DNA of 64,000 nucleotides from Mansonella perstans (lineage: Eukaryota > Nematoda > Chromadorea > Rhabditida > Onchocercidae): contig JBAMDO010000576.1 in NCBI GenBank assembly GCA_037074765.1, positions 434,001-498,000 on the forward strand. The letters run 5' to 3'. The notes under the pieces are model-generated. The model did not search any database. It had not been told where the DNA came from and saw only the letters and a list, made by a program, of their open reading frames with translations. The number at the start of each line of letters is the position of its first letter. Position 1 is the first letter of the stretch. Below, piece by piece: positions 14,915 through 27,667 of the stretch. The position numbers and the translations under genes are program-made.

Positions 14915-17900
14915 CATTCTTTCTTATGTGGAAGGAGAACAAATTAGATATTAATTACTAGAAAATGTTTATCGAATTGCATTTTTCTGATAGCACAAAT
15001 TTGCAAATTCGAGTCAGGCGCATTCTTTGTTCGATATAAAAATAGTTATTTTGAGAAATTAAAGACTGGACAGATCTCAGTAAACATAAAAACGGTAGAT
15101 TAGTTGATACAGAATTTTCTTATCACATTATTCCTTCCTATTTTGTCAATTTATTTAGGATCAAGTCAGGATTAAGTGATCATTGTGAAGGTTAAATTTG
15201 CAGATTTAGCGAGAAAAAAACTAGACATATTTTTCACTTTTCAAAATCATGTTGTTCCACCTTTTTATTCAAAAAAAAAAATGAAAAAACTATCGATTCA
15301 TTGGGATATTTCGTAAAAATGTTTGTTGCGATTTTTTTCTGATTTTAAAATACATGAATTTCTTTAATTTTATCAGTTTGAAGAAATGAAGCATTTTATG
15401 ATCTTTGTACATTTTATAAATTTTAGGAAATAAACAGGGTGATTACTTCTGTGCTGTGCCTTTTTAGAAAATTAACCATCTGAGCCCAATCTACCAGGCA
15501 GTTTTATAACGGTTCAACTTTAATCATTTAGTCTTATTTAGTGGTAGCATTCAACAAAACGAAAAAACTAAATGAACAAATGCATGCAGCCTTTATGAAA
15601 TTAAAAAATACCCTCATTTAACGATTTTTTTTCTGAGAGACAAAATTGTGGATTAAATGAAAGGAGTAGCTACAAATAACGAATTTTCAAAATTCATATT
15701 TATGATTTAATCTAATTTCAAATATATTATTCGAATATGAATTTATTTGCAACTTTTTAAAGAAATTCAAATTTTCAGAAATTTTAAAATAGCTCAAATG
15801 ATATATCCACACGTAAAAAGGTCTTGGAAGGGTCATGAGACGTTTGAGATTATTAAGCGAAAAAATACATGCAGATGTTGCTGTCGTAATAAATCACCAT
15901 TTGCTGTCATGTTAACTCAATAGATATTGATGATGATTTCTTTTATTATCCATTGAACGAAAGAAGGAACCGTGCATTTTGACATATTTCACCTCATTTT
16001 AGAGAGGTAAAAATTATCAGTGCAGCGATTTTCTGATAGATAGTTTGAAATGAAACTGGAACAAGACAAGAGATAAGAATTAAAAAAGAGAAATGAAGAT
16101 TTTAATCTCAAAAAATGTAAATTAAAAATAGATTTATTTAACATATTTTAAGAGTTTTTCTTGCAGGTATCGCTCACATTTCGAAGTTTATTGGAGTAAG
16201 AGAAGCTGAGGCTAACTATATAATATCATTCTTTTAAGTCTTAAAAGTTGAACAGATGGGATTTTTTCCAAATGCTGGGAAGAAATGAAGCGGGTTTTTG
16301 CAACATTTTGATATTCAATAATATGATTATGACCCGTTATTCACACAAGAAAGCAGTATTTTTAATTTTGTCTTACATTAAGGTAAATGATTTCAGATTT
16401 AAACTGAATAATTCAGGATAAGAGAGAAGAAATTAGAGAAAATTAAATAAGGAAAAGACTGAAATGTTCTCAAATCAAAGTATTAGCAGTGAAACAAAAT
16501 TAACCGCGTTCCAATCCATTTAAAGGACAGTTGAGAGGGAAGATTATAATGTCGTTTACTGTCTCTACCAGAATTAGAATTCAGTTTAAAAATCCAAATG
16601 AATTTTCCAGTCATTTTATACAGATCAAACTAATCAAAACTTATCACTATTTTTATATTTTTTATGAGACAAAATTATCCTGACCAAGAAAACAATAGGA
16701 GGAAAAGACTAATACTCAAAGAGGATGAAACAGTTGGAAAGATTTTCACAAAATAAGACTTATCATTGTAGAATCACAGTATTACCATCAAGATGACTAT
16801 CCTGATAAAAGCATATTTAGTTTAGCCAATTTTCATAATCTATTCGTTGGGATCGTTTAGCTCATTTGTCTTTTTTTCCTCAATTTGTCCATCTATCAAT
16901 CATAAAATATTTCATTGTTGAAGAAAAGATGCATTTGGTTCATTGTATTTCACCAGATGTCTCTTCATCTCCCTCTTTGTTCTTGTCATCAGATGAATAT
17001 GGATTGAGTTTTCTATTTCCTTGAATCCACTTTCAATTCATATATTTTAGTCATACTCATTTCAAACATTACTGAAAGCTTATGGATTAAGTAAAATGTG
17101 TGTTTCTCAAGATGACTAAAAAAATTTACTATTATTTTTCCTGATAGTTCTCATATTGCTTCATTAAATATTTCGATTGCACAAATATGTTACTCTCCTT
17201 GTCCTTTTTTCTATTGAGCGATAATTGATTCTAGGAAATTTATATTTAAATTCTCTTACAACAAAAAAACTAAAGACAGAGTTAAAATCGAACAAATATC
17301 AACGATATCTACCAACGGAATAAGATTGAAAATTAACGAATAAAACAACGGGATTGTGTCAGGTTAGCTACGGTAATGGAGTGCTATCGATGGACAGTTT
17401 TTCTTAGGAAAATTCAGCAACAAGATGGATAGCTTTTGTGATTAGGAATGAGTCAATATAGGTCTAAAATACTAAATAAAAACATTTTTGAAATTGTATG
17501 ACTCATTTTTAACACATTCTTCTTGAATGACATTCGGAGATTTCTATTTTTTTTCAACAAAATTCCAAACAACCTGTCATGAGTTTTAATCATTCCTTCG
17601 ACCTTTTTTTGATCTTTGCACTTGAAATATTAAAAAATTTTTTTGCTTATGATGATTTTACATAGTAGTACTGCAAAACTAGCTTATTGAAGAATGAGGA
17701 AGAAGGAATGAGTGAAGAGGAATATTGAAATGCAGTTAATGAAGTTAATGTTTTGCTGAATGATCGTTTTTCTTTTCAATTCATTCATTCCAATTTTCAT
17801 TCAAGACAAAGATTTTTAATCCACTTTTTATCCATTTAGTGATTTCATTATGTTGTATTTTGAATTACTTTTTTTTACTCTTTTGCAAGTATCTCTTATC

Positions 17901-19356
17901 AATTTCAGTTTTTCAAAAATAGCCTTATTCCTGTCATTGATCAATCTGCTTTGATTTTCAAAACCTGCTAATTTGTATTTGTTGAGATATTTATTTACAA
18001 GTGTACTGATTGCTATAGATCATTAGGGGAGAAATTTTAAAAATGAGCCTTACCTTCTTCGTCCCTAAAGTACTCACTAATCCAAGAGTGATTCATTAAT
18101 GCATTTTTACATATGCATAATTAAAATTGCAAAAACTTGTCTTCATTTGTAAAAATTAAGAGTTTAGAAGAACTGTAGAGGATAATGAGACATACGTGAT
18201 CAACTTACAGGCTTAATTAATGATTACTAAGGTATCAAATGTAAAATAATGCTGCAAAATAGATTACAAACACCGAAAGCTTAGAATATTCTGAAATTAA
18301 TTTTTTTCTGAGTGCAGCAGTTTTGAGAAATGCATATCGTTTTAAACGATCATTTATTTGTTTATGCTACATACCTGAAGGAGCTTATTTAATTGACAAA
18401 ATTCAAATTGCTTCCTACCTTTCACATGATATGAAATAAAAGTGGCAGCTTCTCAATGAATAATTCAATGAATTTTCATCTCCAAATGCTACAAATGAAG
18501 GCCTATTTGTAAAAATTTAAATTACTTGCCGAATTTTAAGATTGCTTACTTCAAGATTACTTACCCGACCGAATAAGTCGCTGAAAGGATTATTTAGAAA
18601 TCTTTTCTAAAAGCAATCCATTCGAACTTCACCATTCCTCTCTCTCTTCTTTTATTTCACCTCTTTAAACCTTAAAAAATTTCTGTTTCCAAGTTTATTC
18701 TACTTAAAATTTCATGTTACAAAAAAAGTTAAATAAAATGAAGTAGCACTGCATCAAAAAGGGAACGCACTTTTAAAAGCTCGAAAAATTTTCTGATTTG
18801 ATCAAACCCATATTCAAATGTAAATGTTTTCAGAGAGTCAAATATCGTTCATAAATGCTTATTGCTTAGTCTTTATTGAATCATAAACTAACTTTATTAC
18901 CAACTTATACAAATATCGATATAAATTTTATCTTATCAAGCTCAGTTATAGTTATATGCTTCAGTTTTTCAAAGAAATACAGCGCTTTTTCCATCCTTCG
19001 TCCCACGTTTGATCTAGCAACATTAGTTTCGCCCAAATTTTAGAAGGATATCTGTTGTTTGAATATTAATGACTCCTTATTATTTCGATACTAGCTGATA
19101 TCCTAAGTGAGACCACAGATACAGTACACTACTTTGAAATATATTTGAATAAATCTAATGATAAAAGAAAAAAATAAATGATAAAAAAGGAAATTTTTTG
19201 TTTCTTTCTCAGTTTTTTTTCCTTATTTTTTTAAATCACTTTAGCCTGAATTTTATAAAATTAATTTAATCTAAAAAATTTATATTAAATTAGAACTTCC
19301 AAAAAAAGAAAAGAAAATATTTTTGATTAATACTTCATTACAAAAATGTTGAATTT

Positions 19357-19603
19357 CGTTACAGCTATAAAAAAATGATGAATGGTCAGGCCGATGCCGA
19401 TAGTATTTTTCCCAAATGAAGTAACACTAAATTATAGAATTGAAAGAGGAGCAGTCGGAGCTCTAATATGTCCCAAAGGAGGAGTAAGAAGAAAAAGAGC
19501 CATAAATCAACGCCACCAGCGAGAGCTGTCCTCCGGAATCATCATTACTACTGTCATCACTTTTCATTGAATTATCTATATCTGAATTTAGTTCCATGAT
19601 CGC
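19357..19603 (+). other. Isolated exon-like sequence, unrecognised
   Basis: A patch with higher GC than its surroundings and open frames. A TTACAG at about 19359-19364 precedes a short frame reading KKMMNGQADADSIFPK and then a stop. From about 19440 another frame reads SRSSNMSQRRSKKKKSHKS followed by TPPARAV, and a third frame is open from 19382 to 19570. The Ser/Lys/Arg-rich frame looks protein-like, but no partner exon was found within several kilobases. It could be a distal exon, a decayed gene, or chance. Confidence 0.2.
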
Positions 19604-21553
19604 CCAAGATATCACCATCGATACTATTATCACCACCATTTCTCAACACATCATATCAGCAACTGTTGCAACTTTTGCCACTATTTAATTTTTCAACATC
19701 TTTTTTTTTTGCTGCATTATTATATTAAAATATGTGCAAATACTGGGCCAAGAACGGTAAAAAACAGGGAAATTTGTTTAAAAAAGTAGAGAAAATATTT
19801 AAAAAATTCTTCAACAATTGAGGAATTTTAATTTTGAAAAATTTCACATTTCGCACTCATCGATGGTAATTTACAATTTTTAAGAGAAAAAAAAAAGGAT
19901 CAGAAATCGGACTGTTGAGCAATTTTAGGATGGAGCATTACGCTCTATTCTAACAATATTTTTAATGAACTGCATTTTCATCTTCTTGTAAAGATCCAAT
20001 GAATAAACTTTAAAGTTCTTATTAAATTTTACCTGTCATATGCAATTCATTGTTTCAAGCCATTTTTCTCTAACAATTGCGAAAATTGCGATATTAGAGG
20101 CATTTTGTCTAGCAAACATTTCCAAAAGCAATTAATTTTTGTTTTTATTATTTTCATTTATTAATTATTATTATTATTACTGCCATCACTAGTATTATGA
20201 TTACGAAGATAATTGTTATTAATTCTACTCCCAGCGCCACTGCCACTATTATTTCCATTATTGCAACCGATATATTCAGATAACAAATATTGTTTGCATA
20301 TTGTACATTCTATGATACATTATGTCATTATCGGTTTTCTTCTTCCTTTATTTTTTAAAAAATTAGTATTCGAATTTGGCAGCAATTAATTTCACTATTA
20401 ATTCTTACTGTTGTAACAGAATGGAAATATAATGAAAGATAAACCTATTAAAATTTAAACAATCTTCCCATCTAACTATTCATTTATTATCGATGATTAT
20501 CGATGAATATCTTGATTCGTCTTGAACTATTAATCCCTTCTCAAATGTCATCAGTGATAATAATTCAACTTTTCGCTGTCGTGGTTATCGACAGAAAAAC
20601 ATATCTTTTATGAGATTCCTTTTATTCCTTATTGTCACAAAGAGCTCAATGTTGAAGAGTAAATGCCTAATTTTTAGAAAATAATAAATTAGTCGCATTT
20701 CTTACTTAAAAATATATTGACGCCAAGATTTCGAAGCTTTCAAGCTTTACTTGGAGATTATCCCACTGACTGTCGAGATTGTCGTGATATGTAGAGTATT
20801 CTGAAGGAAATCAATCAGTAAAACTATTTTTAAACTCCAAGTAACTTTGTGAAAATTAGCGGCATTCCCTATCCTTTATCGCTATCTGTCATTCCATCAC
20901 CGGAAAAGTTAGCCCACTCTATAAATTTCAATGCTGGATCAGTCGTAATACGGCGCCGTTATTGCACATAAGAACAGGTATTTTAAGTTATTTGAAGTAC
21001 ATTGCGCGCACAGCATCCCTCCCAATTCCAGAAATTTAAATTATCATTTATGTTTTTTTATCGATCAATTTTTCCTTCCCTTTCAATGGCATTTCCTAGG
21101 CCAATTTTGACAAATCTGTCAATGGCTGCTTCAATCGTTGCATCAAATTACATCAAATTTGAGCTTTTATTATATTTTAATTACATTGTGAGAAAAATAA
21201 TGTCAGACCTCTCCAATATTTTAAACCATTTGAATGATCTATTATGACAGGTAAAATGATAAATATATTTCCAAAAGATATCATCGAAATCAATGATGAA
21301 TAATGAGACTCCGAATTTAAACTTTTTAGGCTAAATTAAATTGGCAAAAAATTTTTTGATATTTCCATATTTCTGAAGGAAATTGCTTATATTCAGGAAA
21401 TTGCATGTGGAATACCTAAGTGATCCTCGGGAAGTGATAAAAATATTTGCAAAAAATTGTTTATAGCAATTTAATTTAGCTTTACTGAGAGATTTCTGAT
21501 ACTCATGGAATGTATATTTTGGTAAATTGATTGTCATTTCTCCGAAATATTTG

Positions 21554-21608
21554 TTTTTTTTTTTTTTTTTTTTTGCGGTAAATAAGCCAAAAAAAAAAAA
21601 AAAAAAAA
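21554..21608. repeat. T21 / A20 inverted repeat able to form a long A-T hairpin
   Basis: A run of 21 T (21554-21574), a 14-base spacer, then a run of 20 A (21589-21608). The arms are perfectly complementary over 20 bp. Such structures can arise from two inserted poly(A) tails in opposite orientation; no retroelement body is seen on either side. Confidence 0.9.
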
Positions 21609-22289
21609 TAATAATTGGCGCAATGCAAGAATGTAAACAATTATCAATAACTTGAATGATGGTTGACATCTTTCAGTAGGCAATGTATTTGAATGTGAAT
21701 GTACGAATATCATCACGATGGGAGCTACTAAATTGGATGTTGGAATGGCTTCAGTTAGCGCCGCTGGTCAAATAAACAAATATAAAATGAGTATTGATTT
21801 GGTAATTAACTAAGCGAGCAAATAGGTACCAAAGTAGTATGCCTAAATTTACTGATTGCCCATATATGAAATTTGATTTTTATCAAAAAAATTGAAATCT
21901 TAAGTTTGATCAAATTCTATTTTCGTAATTCTTTACTCAATAACTTACAAATCTTCCATTAACAAAATATTTTGCCCGCAATTTTGAATTATAGATGGTT
22001 CATTTCGAGAATTATTACATTTTACAATTTTTTCAAATTCCAATATACCTTTATTTTATTTGTATCAGCAAATTCCTTAATAGTAAAGATATGAGCAGTC
22101 CAAAGAGAGAGAGACAATTTTTTTTTTTGAAATTTACTAAGCATTTCTGCTTGGTGTAATAATAGCACATAAATGACCATAAAGTTTAAAATGGATAAGA
22201 ACAAAAACTTGCTAAATAAATAGGCCCTTATGCTCTAAATTTTATGTGCAACGCCTCAAAAAAACACACATCGAAGAGAAGGACAGACA

Positions 22290-22410
22290 AACACGCAGAC
22301 AGACACACACAACATACCAACAAACAGTCCGGTGCACTCACAACTATCCAGAACAATAAGGCGTACACACGCGCACACACACACAACACACACGCACGCA
22401 TATACACAGC
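22290..22410. repeat. CA-rich low-complexity tract
   Basis: Degenerate CA repeats with interspersed CG, most regular around 22362-22410. ORFs on both strands here (His/Thr-rich on plus, Cys/Val-rich on minus) are by-products of the repeat. Confidence 0.85.
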
Positions 22411-22466
22411 GCAAGAGATGACTAGAAAGGCGTGTAGTATATACCACCCAGCTCCATTTCCTCTTT

Positions 22467-22685
22467 TCACTTCAATCGAACATACACATTTTGGAATAGT
22501 TGTTGATACCAACTTCGGGAGCTGATACGAGCAATCGAAGTGAGATGTCGCATTTGGAGCTGTCCTATTAACTCATCAAAGCTGTTACTTATAGCTATTT
22601 CTACAAATGATTTCTCATACTGTAGCAAAAGTTCGTCAGAACGACATATCTCGTAAGTGGTTACCATTGTTGACAATGGTAACAA
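22467..22685 (-). other. Possible orphan exon, 72-codon ORF
   Basis: Minus-strand ORF ending FQNVYVRLK, with a protein-like middle (SDELLLQYEKSFVEIAIS, then FDELIGQLQM). Composition is balanced, unlike the homopolymer ORFs around it. No family was recognised, no partner exon was found, and the downstream sequence runs into the CA tract. It may be chance. Confidence 0.2.
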
Positions 22686-22694
22686 TAGAGTTTA
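22671..22694. repeat. Perfect 10-bp inverted repeat
   Basis: GTTACCATTG, a 4-base loop TTGA, then CAATGGTAAC. It overlaps the start of the minus-strand ORF at 22685. It has no flanking features of a miRNA precursor (stem too short). Confidence 0.85.
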
Positions 22695-23224
22695 ATTCAA
22701 ATTTTAAACTCAAAAAGAGAAACGATGGAATAAAATTACGGAAGAATGATTTCACTTCCAATCTTATACTATCATAATTTAGACTATAATTTCATGTCAT
22801 TATTTGCATTCTTTCATTTTAATTTCTATTTGATTCATTTGATAGATCTGTCCGATTTATTTTTATTCCTTAAAGTAGATCATATCTTTTACAGATCAAT
22901 GATACGCCTTTGAATTGTATTGATAAAGCAATTACTTCATATTTATTTCAAATTTCCTATACTTGTATTTTCTATGTAATTGGAAAAATTAAACAATTTC
23001 AGTTTAATGACATTTTTTTCGTCAATATCATTTCATTAATTTTTTTTTGATCATCTATGTTATTAGCAGATTTATATTTAAAATATTATTGTCGCAAAAT
23101 TTTACGGGACATTATTATTAATAAATGATATCTTTCTTAATGTATACTGTTTTTAAGTTTGATATCTACGCCAGCTTGAAGAAGTTTTAAATTTCGTAGC
23201 CTAATCATCGATCTTTAATGTTCG

Positions 23225-26200
23225 ATGTCCTCCGGAGGCGGTGGACGTTGGAGGCAACAGTCACCTCCAGTTCTTCGGCTGGTAGTTGTCGGTGGTGGCG
23301 GTGTTGGCAAATCCGCTTTAACAATTCAGTTTGTACAGGTGTGTGTCATTGATATGAATATAAATTAAAACTTTTTATTGAAAATTCTTCCAATATGGGA
23401 ATGATAACTGATTTGTCAAAATTTCCAATAAATTTCAATTATTACACTTAGCAAATCTTTTCAAACTCAGCGTTTGTTCCAAAATTTAACTTTCTATCAC
23501 TTCTGTTTCTTCTTAACAATGACAATATCCTAGTATGTTCCATTACACTAGCTGACATATCTTACTAATAGCTTATCGGTTTGAAATCAATACAACTTTC
23601 TTCATTTATCCTTCACTTACCTATTGATCGTTTGAGAATTCACTTCTCAATAATAACAAAGAATTCATAAAATGGTTTTGCATTGTGAAGTTATTATTTT
23701 TTTATTTCCATTTCTCAGAATCCTTTATTAGCTTTTTATCCATTTCCTCCTAACTTTTTCATCTCATTTCATACTCCAACTATTATCTTTTCCGTGCAAA
23801 GAAATCAGTTCAGTTATTATGGGTCATCACTGATATCTAATTACTAATTAGAAATGAAATTTAATAATTATGGAAGATTAAGAAAAATATTTGTTATGAT
23901 TTTTTTACTATTGAAAATATATTAAGAAAAAAAAATAATACTTTAGGATTAAAAAAAAAGATGGAATAGAAGAATTATCTAGTATCCTTTTTGTGCAAAT
24001 AAATGGGAAAAAGATTTTCAATTAAACTTCTGATATTATCACTAATTATTGTACCATGTTTATCGATAAATTTTAGAGACATTTCGTAATGGATTATGAT
24101 CCAACAATTGAGGATTCTTATACGAAACAATGCTTTGTAGACGATGATGTCTGTAAACTGGAAGGTAATTTTTCAGTGCCTTTTCAATTTTTGAAATATT
24201 TTAGTTGGCGGAACGAATTATTGGAATGAATTTTTTTATTTTCTCTGTCTCTTTCTGTCTCTTTCCCTTTCATCTGTCATTCTCTTATTTTATAAAATTG
24301 CTTTTTAAAGAGAAAAATCTTCTATTGATTTATCTGTAAAAGTGTAAAATTTTCAAAAAACAAGTTTTCGGTTAAGAAAAATCTCACTTAAACCAGTTTT
24401 TTTTTTCTCTCAGTTCTTTTGATATGTTTCTTAGTAAAAACTTTTACTCTCAAATTTCTAATGTAATAATTCTGATTATTTCCATTTGCTCATGGTTGAC
24501 ATAAATAAAGGTAAAAAAGATCTAAAGAATTGATTAAATTCTTTTGTGTTTTTATCACAATAATTATGCTCAAATTTCAAAATAAATTTGACAGTCGTTT
24601 GAAGATTTGATAATTAAAAGAATCAGTTTAAGATTTGATGGGTTTTTTTTGGAGGCTTGATAATTAACTCATTTATTAAACTTATTTGGTTTTTTTGCGG
24701 AATTGTACAAACCATATGAGGCAAGCAATCCAAAAGTGATAAACACTGACGTGATCTGAGATATCTTCCTTTCAGGCGGAGGTAGCAATTCTAACCAGTG
24801 TTTTCTGGAATTAAACAAGAACAATTCTTGAATTAAAAAAAAATCAACTCCTATAAGACTGAAAAGCATTATTGAGACGAGAAGCAAACTCAGTATATTC
24901 CGGGGAGAGGGATGAGGATAAATTTTTGGATGAATCTCATTGTTAGTTTTTAAATTTTAAGTTAAATCAGAAAACTTGAGGTGTAAATTCACCGATTGAC
25001 ATTGCAGTACTGGATACGGCCGGACAAGAGGAATTCAGTACGATGCGAGAACAATATTTACGTTCGGGCAATGGATTTCTGCTTGTTTTTTCCGTAGTTG
25101 ATCGAAATAGGTTGTTATTTCTGTTCTTCTCAGTCAGATAATTTAAGATAACTTAAGAGAAAGTAATCAAAAAATGAATATGAGCATATTAAATTCAAAA
25201 AGTATTTCAAGCGTGAGAGCATCGTCAATTAGTTTCCGGCAAATTTAGTAACGATGATAGTCTTGAAATTAATGATGATAGGAATTCAGATAATAACTAT
25301 CAAAAGATAAGCCTAGGATATTTGGTTGTTATCGAATTAAAGGACATGGATGATTATGATAGTGATAACAACAGTGATATTGTGCTGAAAATAACGATTA
25401 TAACGATGATTTGCTAAAAATTGAGACCAAAAAAAAACTCTCAAAGCTGAAATATGCTGCCTCCTTATATATCAAGTGTAAAAATTAATTGAAAGTTATT
25501 TTAATGATTAGTAATAGAGATGTGATATTATTAAGGCTGAGATTCCAATATAATTACTCGTAAAATAATTTTGAGTTGATATAATTACTAAAATTTTTGC
25601 ATTTGAATGATTCGTAATTGAGAAAAACCATTTGCTGACGGAAAAACATCCCAAGAATTTTTTCTTCAGCAATTCGAAATCTTTTTTATATAAATAATTG
25701 TGTCATTAACATTTGATAGTCATAAGAATAAGCAACAATAGTTATAGTGTTGAATAGAGAGAATGAATGAATTTTAAGTATCATTTGATCATTTGAATCA
25801 TTTGAACTTTTTCACCTTCTTTATTTTCCCACATCTTTTGCACTGAATTCATAAAACTTAAAACAACTGTACATCATATAGATACCTTTACTTAATGATA
25901 ATATGAGAATACTATTAGTATGAAATAACAATTATGAAAAGAAATAAGAGTTGCTAGGATCATAAAAAGGAAGTCTTTTTTTTAAAATGTACATTCTCTT
26001 TAGCTCATAAATTCATTCCTGTTTCGTTCCGCGTTATTGCTATCTTTCACAGTCATTATGTTAGTCTGTAATTAAAACACTAACGAATAATTCATACTGA
26101 GAAAACGGAATGAAAGTGATAACAATAGAAGGAAGGAAAAAAGGATGGATTCTTACACTAGCTTCTTGAAGAGTTGTAATAATCTTCTAAAAGTACAGAT

Positions 26201-27667
26201 TTGAAATCCACCGGAACTCATTTGTTTTTGGACTTTTTTTTTTGTAAACTTTTGTTTTTTTTCTTTTTTTTTTCATTTTAAAGTATCATTTATTATTATG
26301 AGAATTCAATTGTACTATTAAGAATAGGAAATATCTATTATCATTTATTTTCATAAAAAATATCTTTGATTATTAATGATAATCAACATAGATAATATAT
26401 GTAAATTAAAACAAATTGTGAAATGAGCGATTTATTTTATCAAAGCAAGTAGCTTTAAATCAAAAATAGATTGTGGATTACAAATGAGAGAAAAGCATTA
26501 CAGTTGCCACTTTTATTTTTCATTTCTAATTAGTATTTTTCAAAGAATTGGATTGAATTTGATTTGTTTGTTACAGTTTCGAAGAAGCTATCCGATTGCA
26601 TAAATTGATACTTCGGGTGAAAGATCGAGATGAATTCCCTATAGTACTTGTTGGCAATAAAGCTGATCTTGATAATGATAGGCTTGTAAGTATTTCTTTT
26701 TCATCTATTACTCATCAGAATAGCTTGAAGTAATCATTATCTATGTCAACAATTAAATGTTTTACTTATCTGACCTATGATAGTTTATCAAAATGCTTAA
26801 CTTATATGAATGAAGAATGATGAAATGTTCACAATTTGTAATGCCATATATTTTGTCCTATTTCTCATAACGTTAAATTAAATCATAAGAATAGAAGAGT
26901 GAAGGATAAAAATTCGTCAAATTTGATACTTCAATTTGTTGTATGAGATTTGAAATCATACAGTATAATGACTGATAAAATTTGAGGCAATAATTTAGGT
27001 CAACGGTATGCAATAGCAGTATTTCTATCTTTTTCCTCCTTACATTCGTCTCTTATCTTTTAAATGACAACTATCAAATCATAATGAAGTCATGTAGCAA
27101 TATGAAAAGGAAATATCAGATTATCACTGATTATCCTTCATGATCTAATTATCATTCATGGAAAATGAGCGCATAATTAGATTACCTTGAATTACAATCC
27201 TTTCATAATTCACTTTCTTTTAATTTATAAGTCTTTCTTAAATTCAATTAAGTTTTAAGATTTCACGACAAGAAGCAGAAGAATTAGCGAGGAGATTACG
27301 AATATCATATGTGGAATGTTCAGCGAAACATCGAATGAATGTCGATGAGTCATTTCATAATTTAGTGCGTTTGATACGGTTCGTTTTCTCTCTACTTATC
27401 CTTAAGGATTTTCAAATTAATCGTTTATCATTAATTAGTTCGAAAAAAAATCAATCTAATAATTTATTTGATATGGCATTTGGGTAATCATTAAAAAAGC
27501 TTTTAAGCTTACTGTAATCGAGCATTACTTCATGATTAAAACATCGTTTCAATTTTATTCTTAGCTTTCTTTATAGAAGCTTCCAGCAACAAGAGCGACA
27601 ATCATCGGATGGAGTTGGTCCATCAAAATCAAGCTCAAAAAGAAAGCGTTACTGTCGCATGCAGTGA
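23225..27667 (+). CDS. ras-1: R-Ras-type small GTPase
   Basis: Membrane-anchored Ras-family switch; R-Ras members control adhesion, growth and vesicle traffic. Model: join(23225..23338, 24077..24164, 25008..25110, 26577..26685, 27260..27378, 27577..27667), 207 residues, phases consistent. Visible: 16-residue Gly/Arg/Pro extension, P-loop GGGGVGKS at 23-30, switch [12 protein letters not shown], switch [21 protein letters not shown], and the ECSAK guanine-specificity loop. The GGGG P-loop (Ras proper has GAGG) and [10 protein letters not shown] favour R-Ras over H/K/N-Ras or Rap. The C-terminus is a basic tail KRKRY followed by CRMQ, a CAAX box; a terminal Q favours farnesylation, whereas RRAS and RRAS2 end in Leu or Phe. 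The acceptor of exon 5 (TTTTAAG) is slightly weak. The symbol follows the C. elegans R-Ras orthologue by family inference. Confidence 0.94.
24669..24804 (-). CDS. Possible small membrane protein exon, antisense in R-Ras intron 2
   Basis: Minus-strand terminal exon preceded by a good acceptor (TTAATTCCAG at about 24805-24814). It encodes [15 protein letters not shown], then a hydrophobic segment of about 18 residues ([17 protein letters not shown]) and a basic end [11 protein letters not shown] before TGA. A further open frame upstream ([15 protein letters not shown], about 24835-24900) joins in the right phase only through a weak CA|GTCTTA donor. Taken together they resemble a single-pass tail-anchored protein, but I cannot name a family or show a start codon. 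Chance remains possible. Confidence 0.33.

Larger units (their letters stand above)
12961..23224. other. 10-kb gene-poor region
   Basis: Low-GC DNA with no recognisable multi-exon gene on either strand. It contains microsatellites, long homopolymers, a perfect T/A hairpin, and two isolated exon-like ORFs listed separately. It may include long upstream regulatory DNA or distal exons of the R-Ras gene that starts at 23225. Confidence 0.5.

Noticed and set aside
21331..21716. Minus-strand ORFs across 21.3-21.7 kb
   Set aside because: They contain poly-Phe and poly-Lys from the T21/A20 hairpin and are not protein-like outside it.
22228..22525. ORFs on both strands with His/Thr-rich or Cys/Val-rich translations
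   Set aside because: They arise from the CA-rich low-complexity tract and are open only because of its composition.
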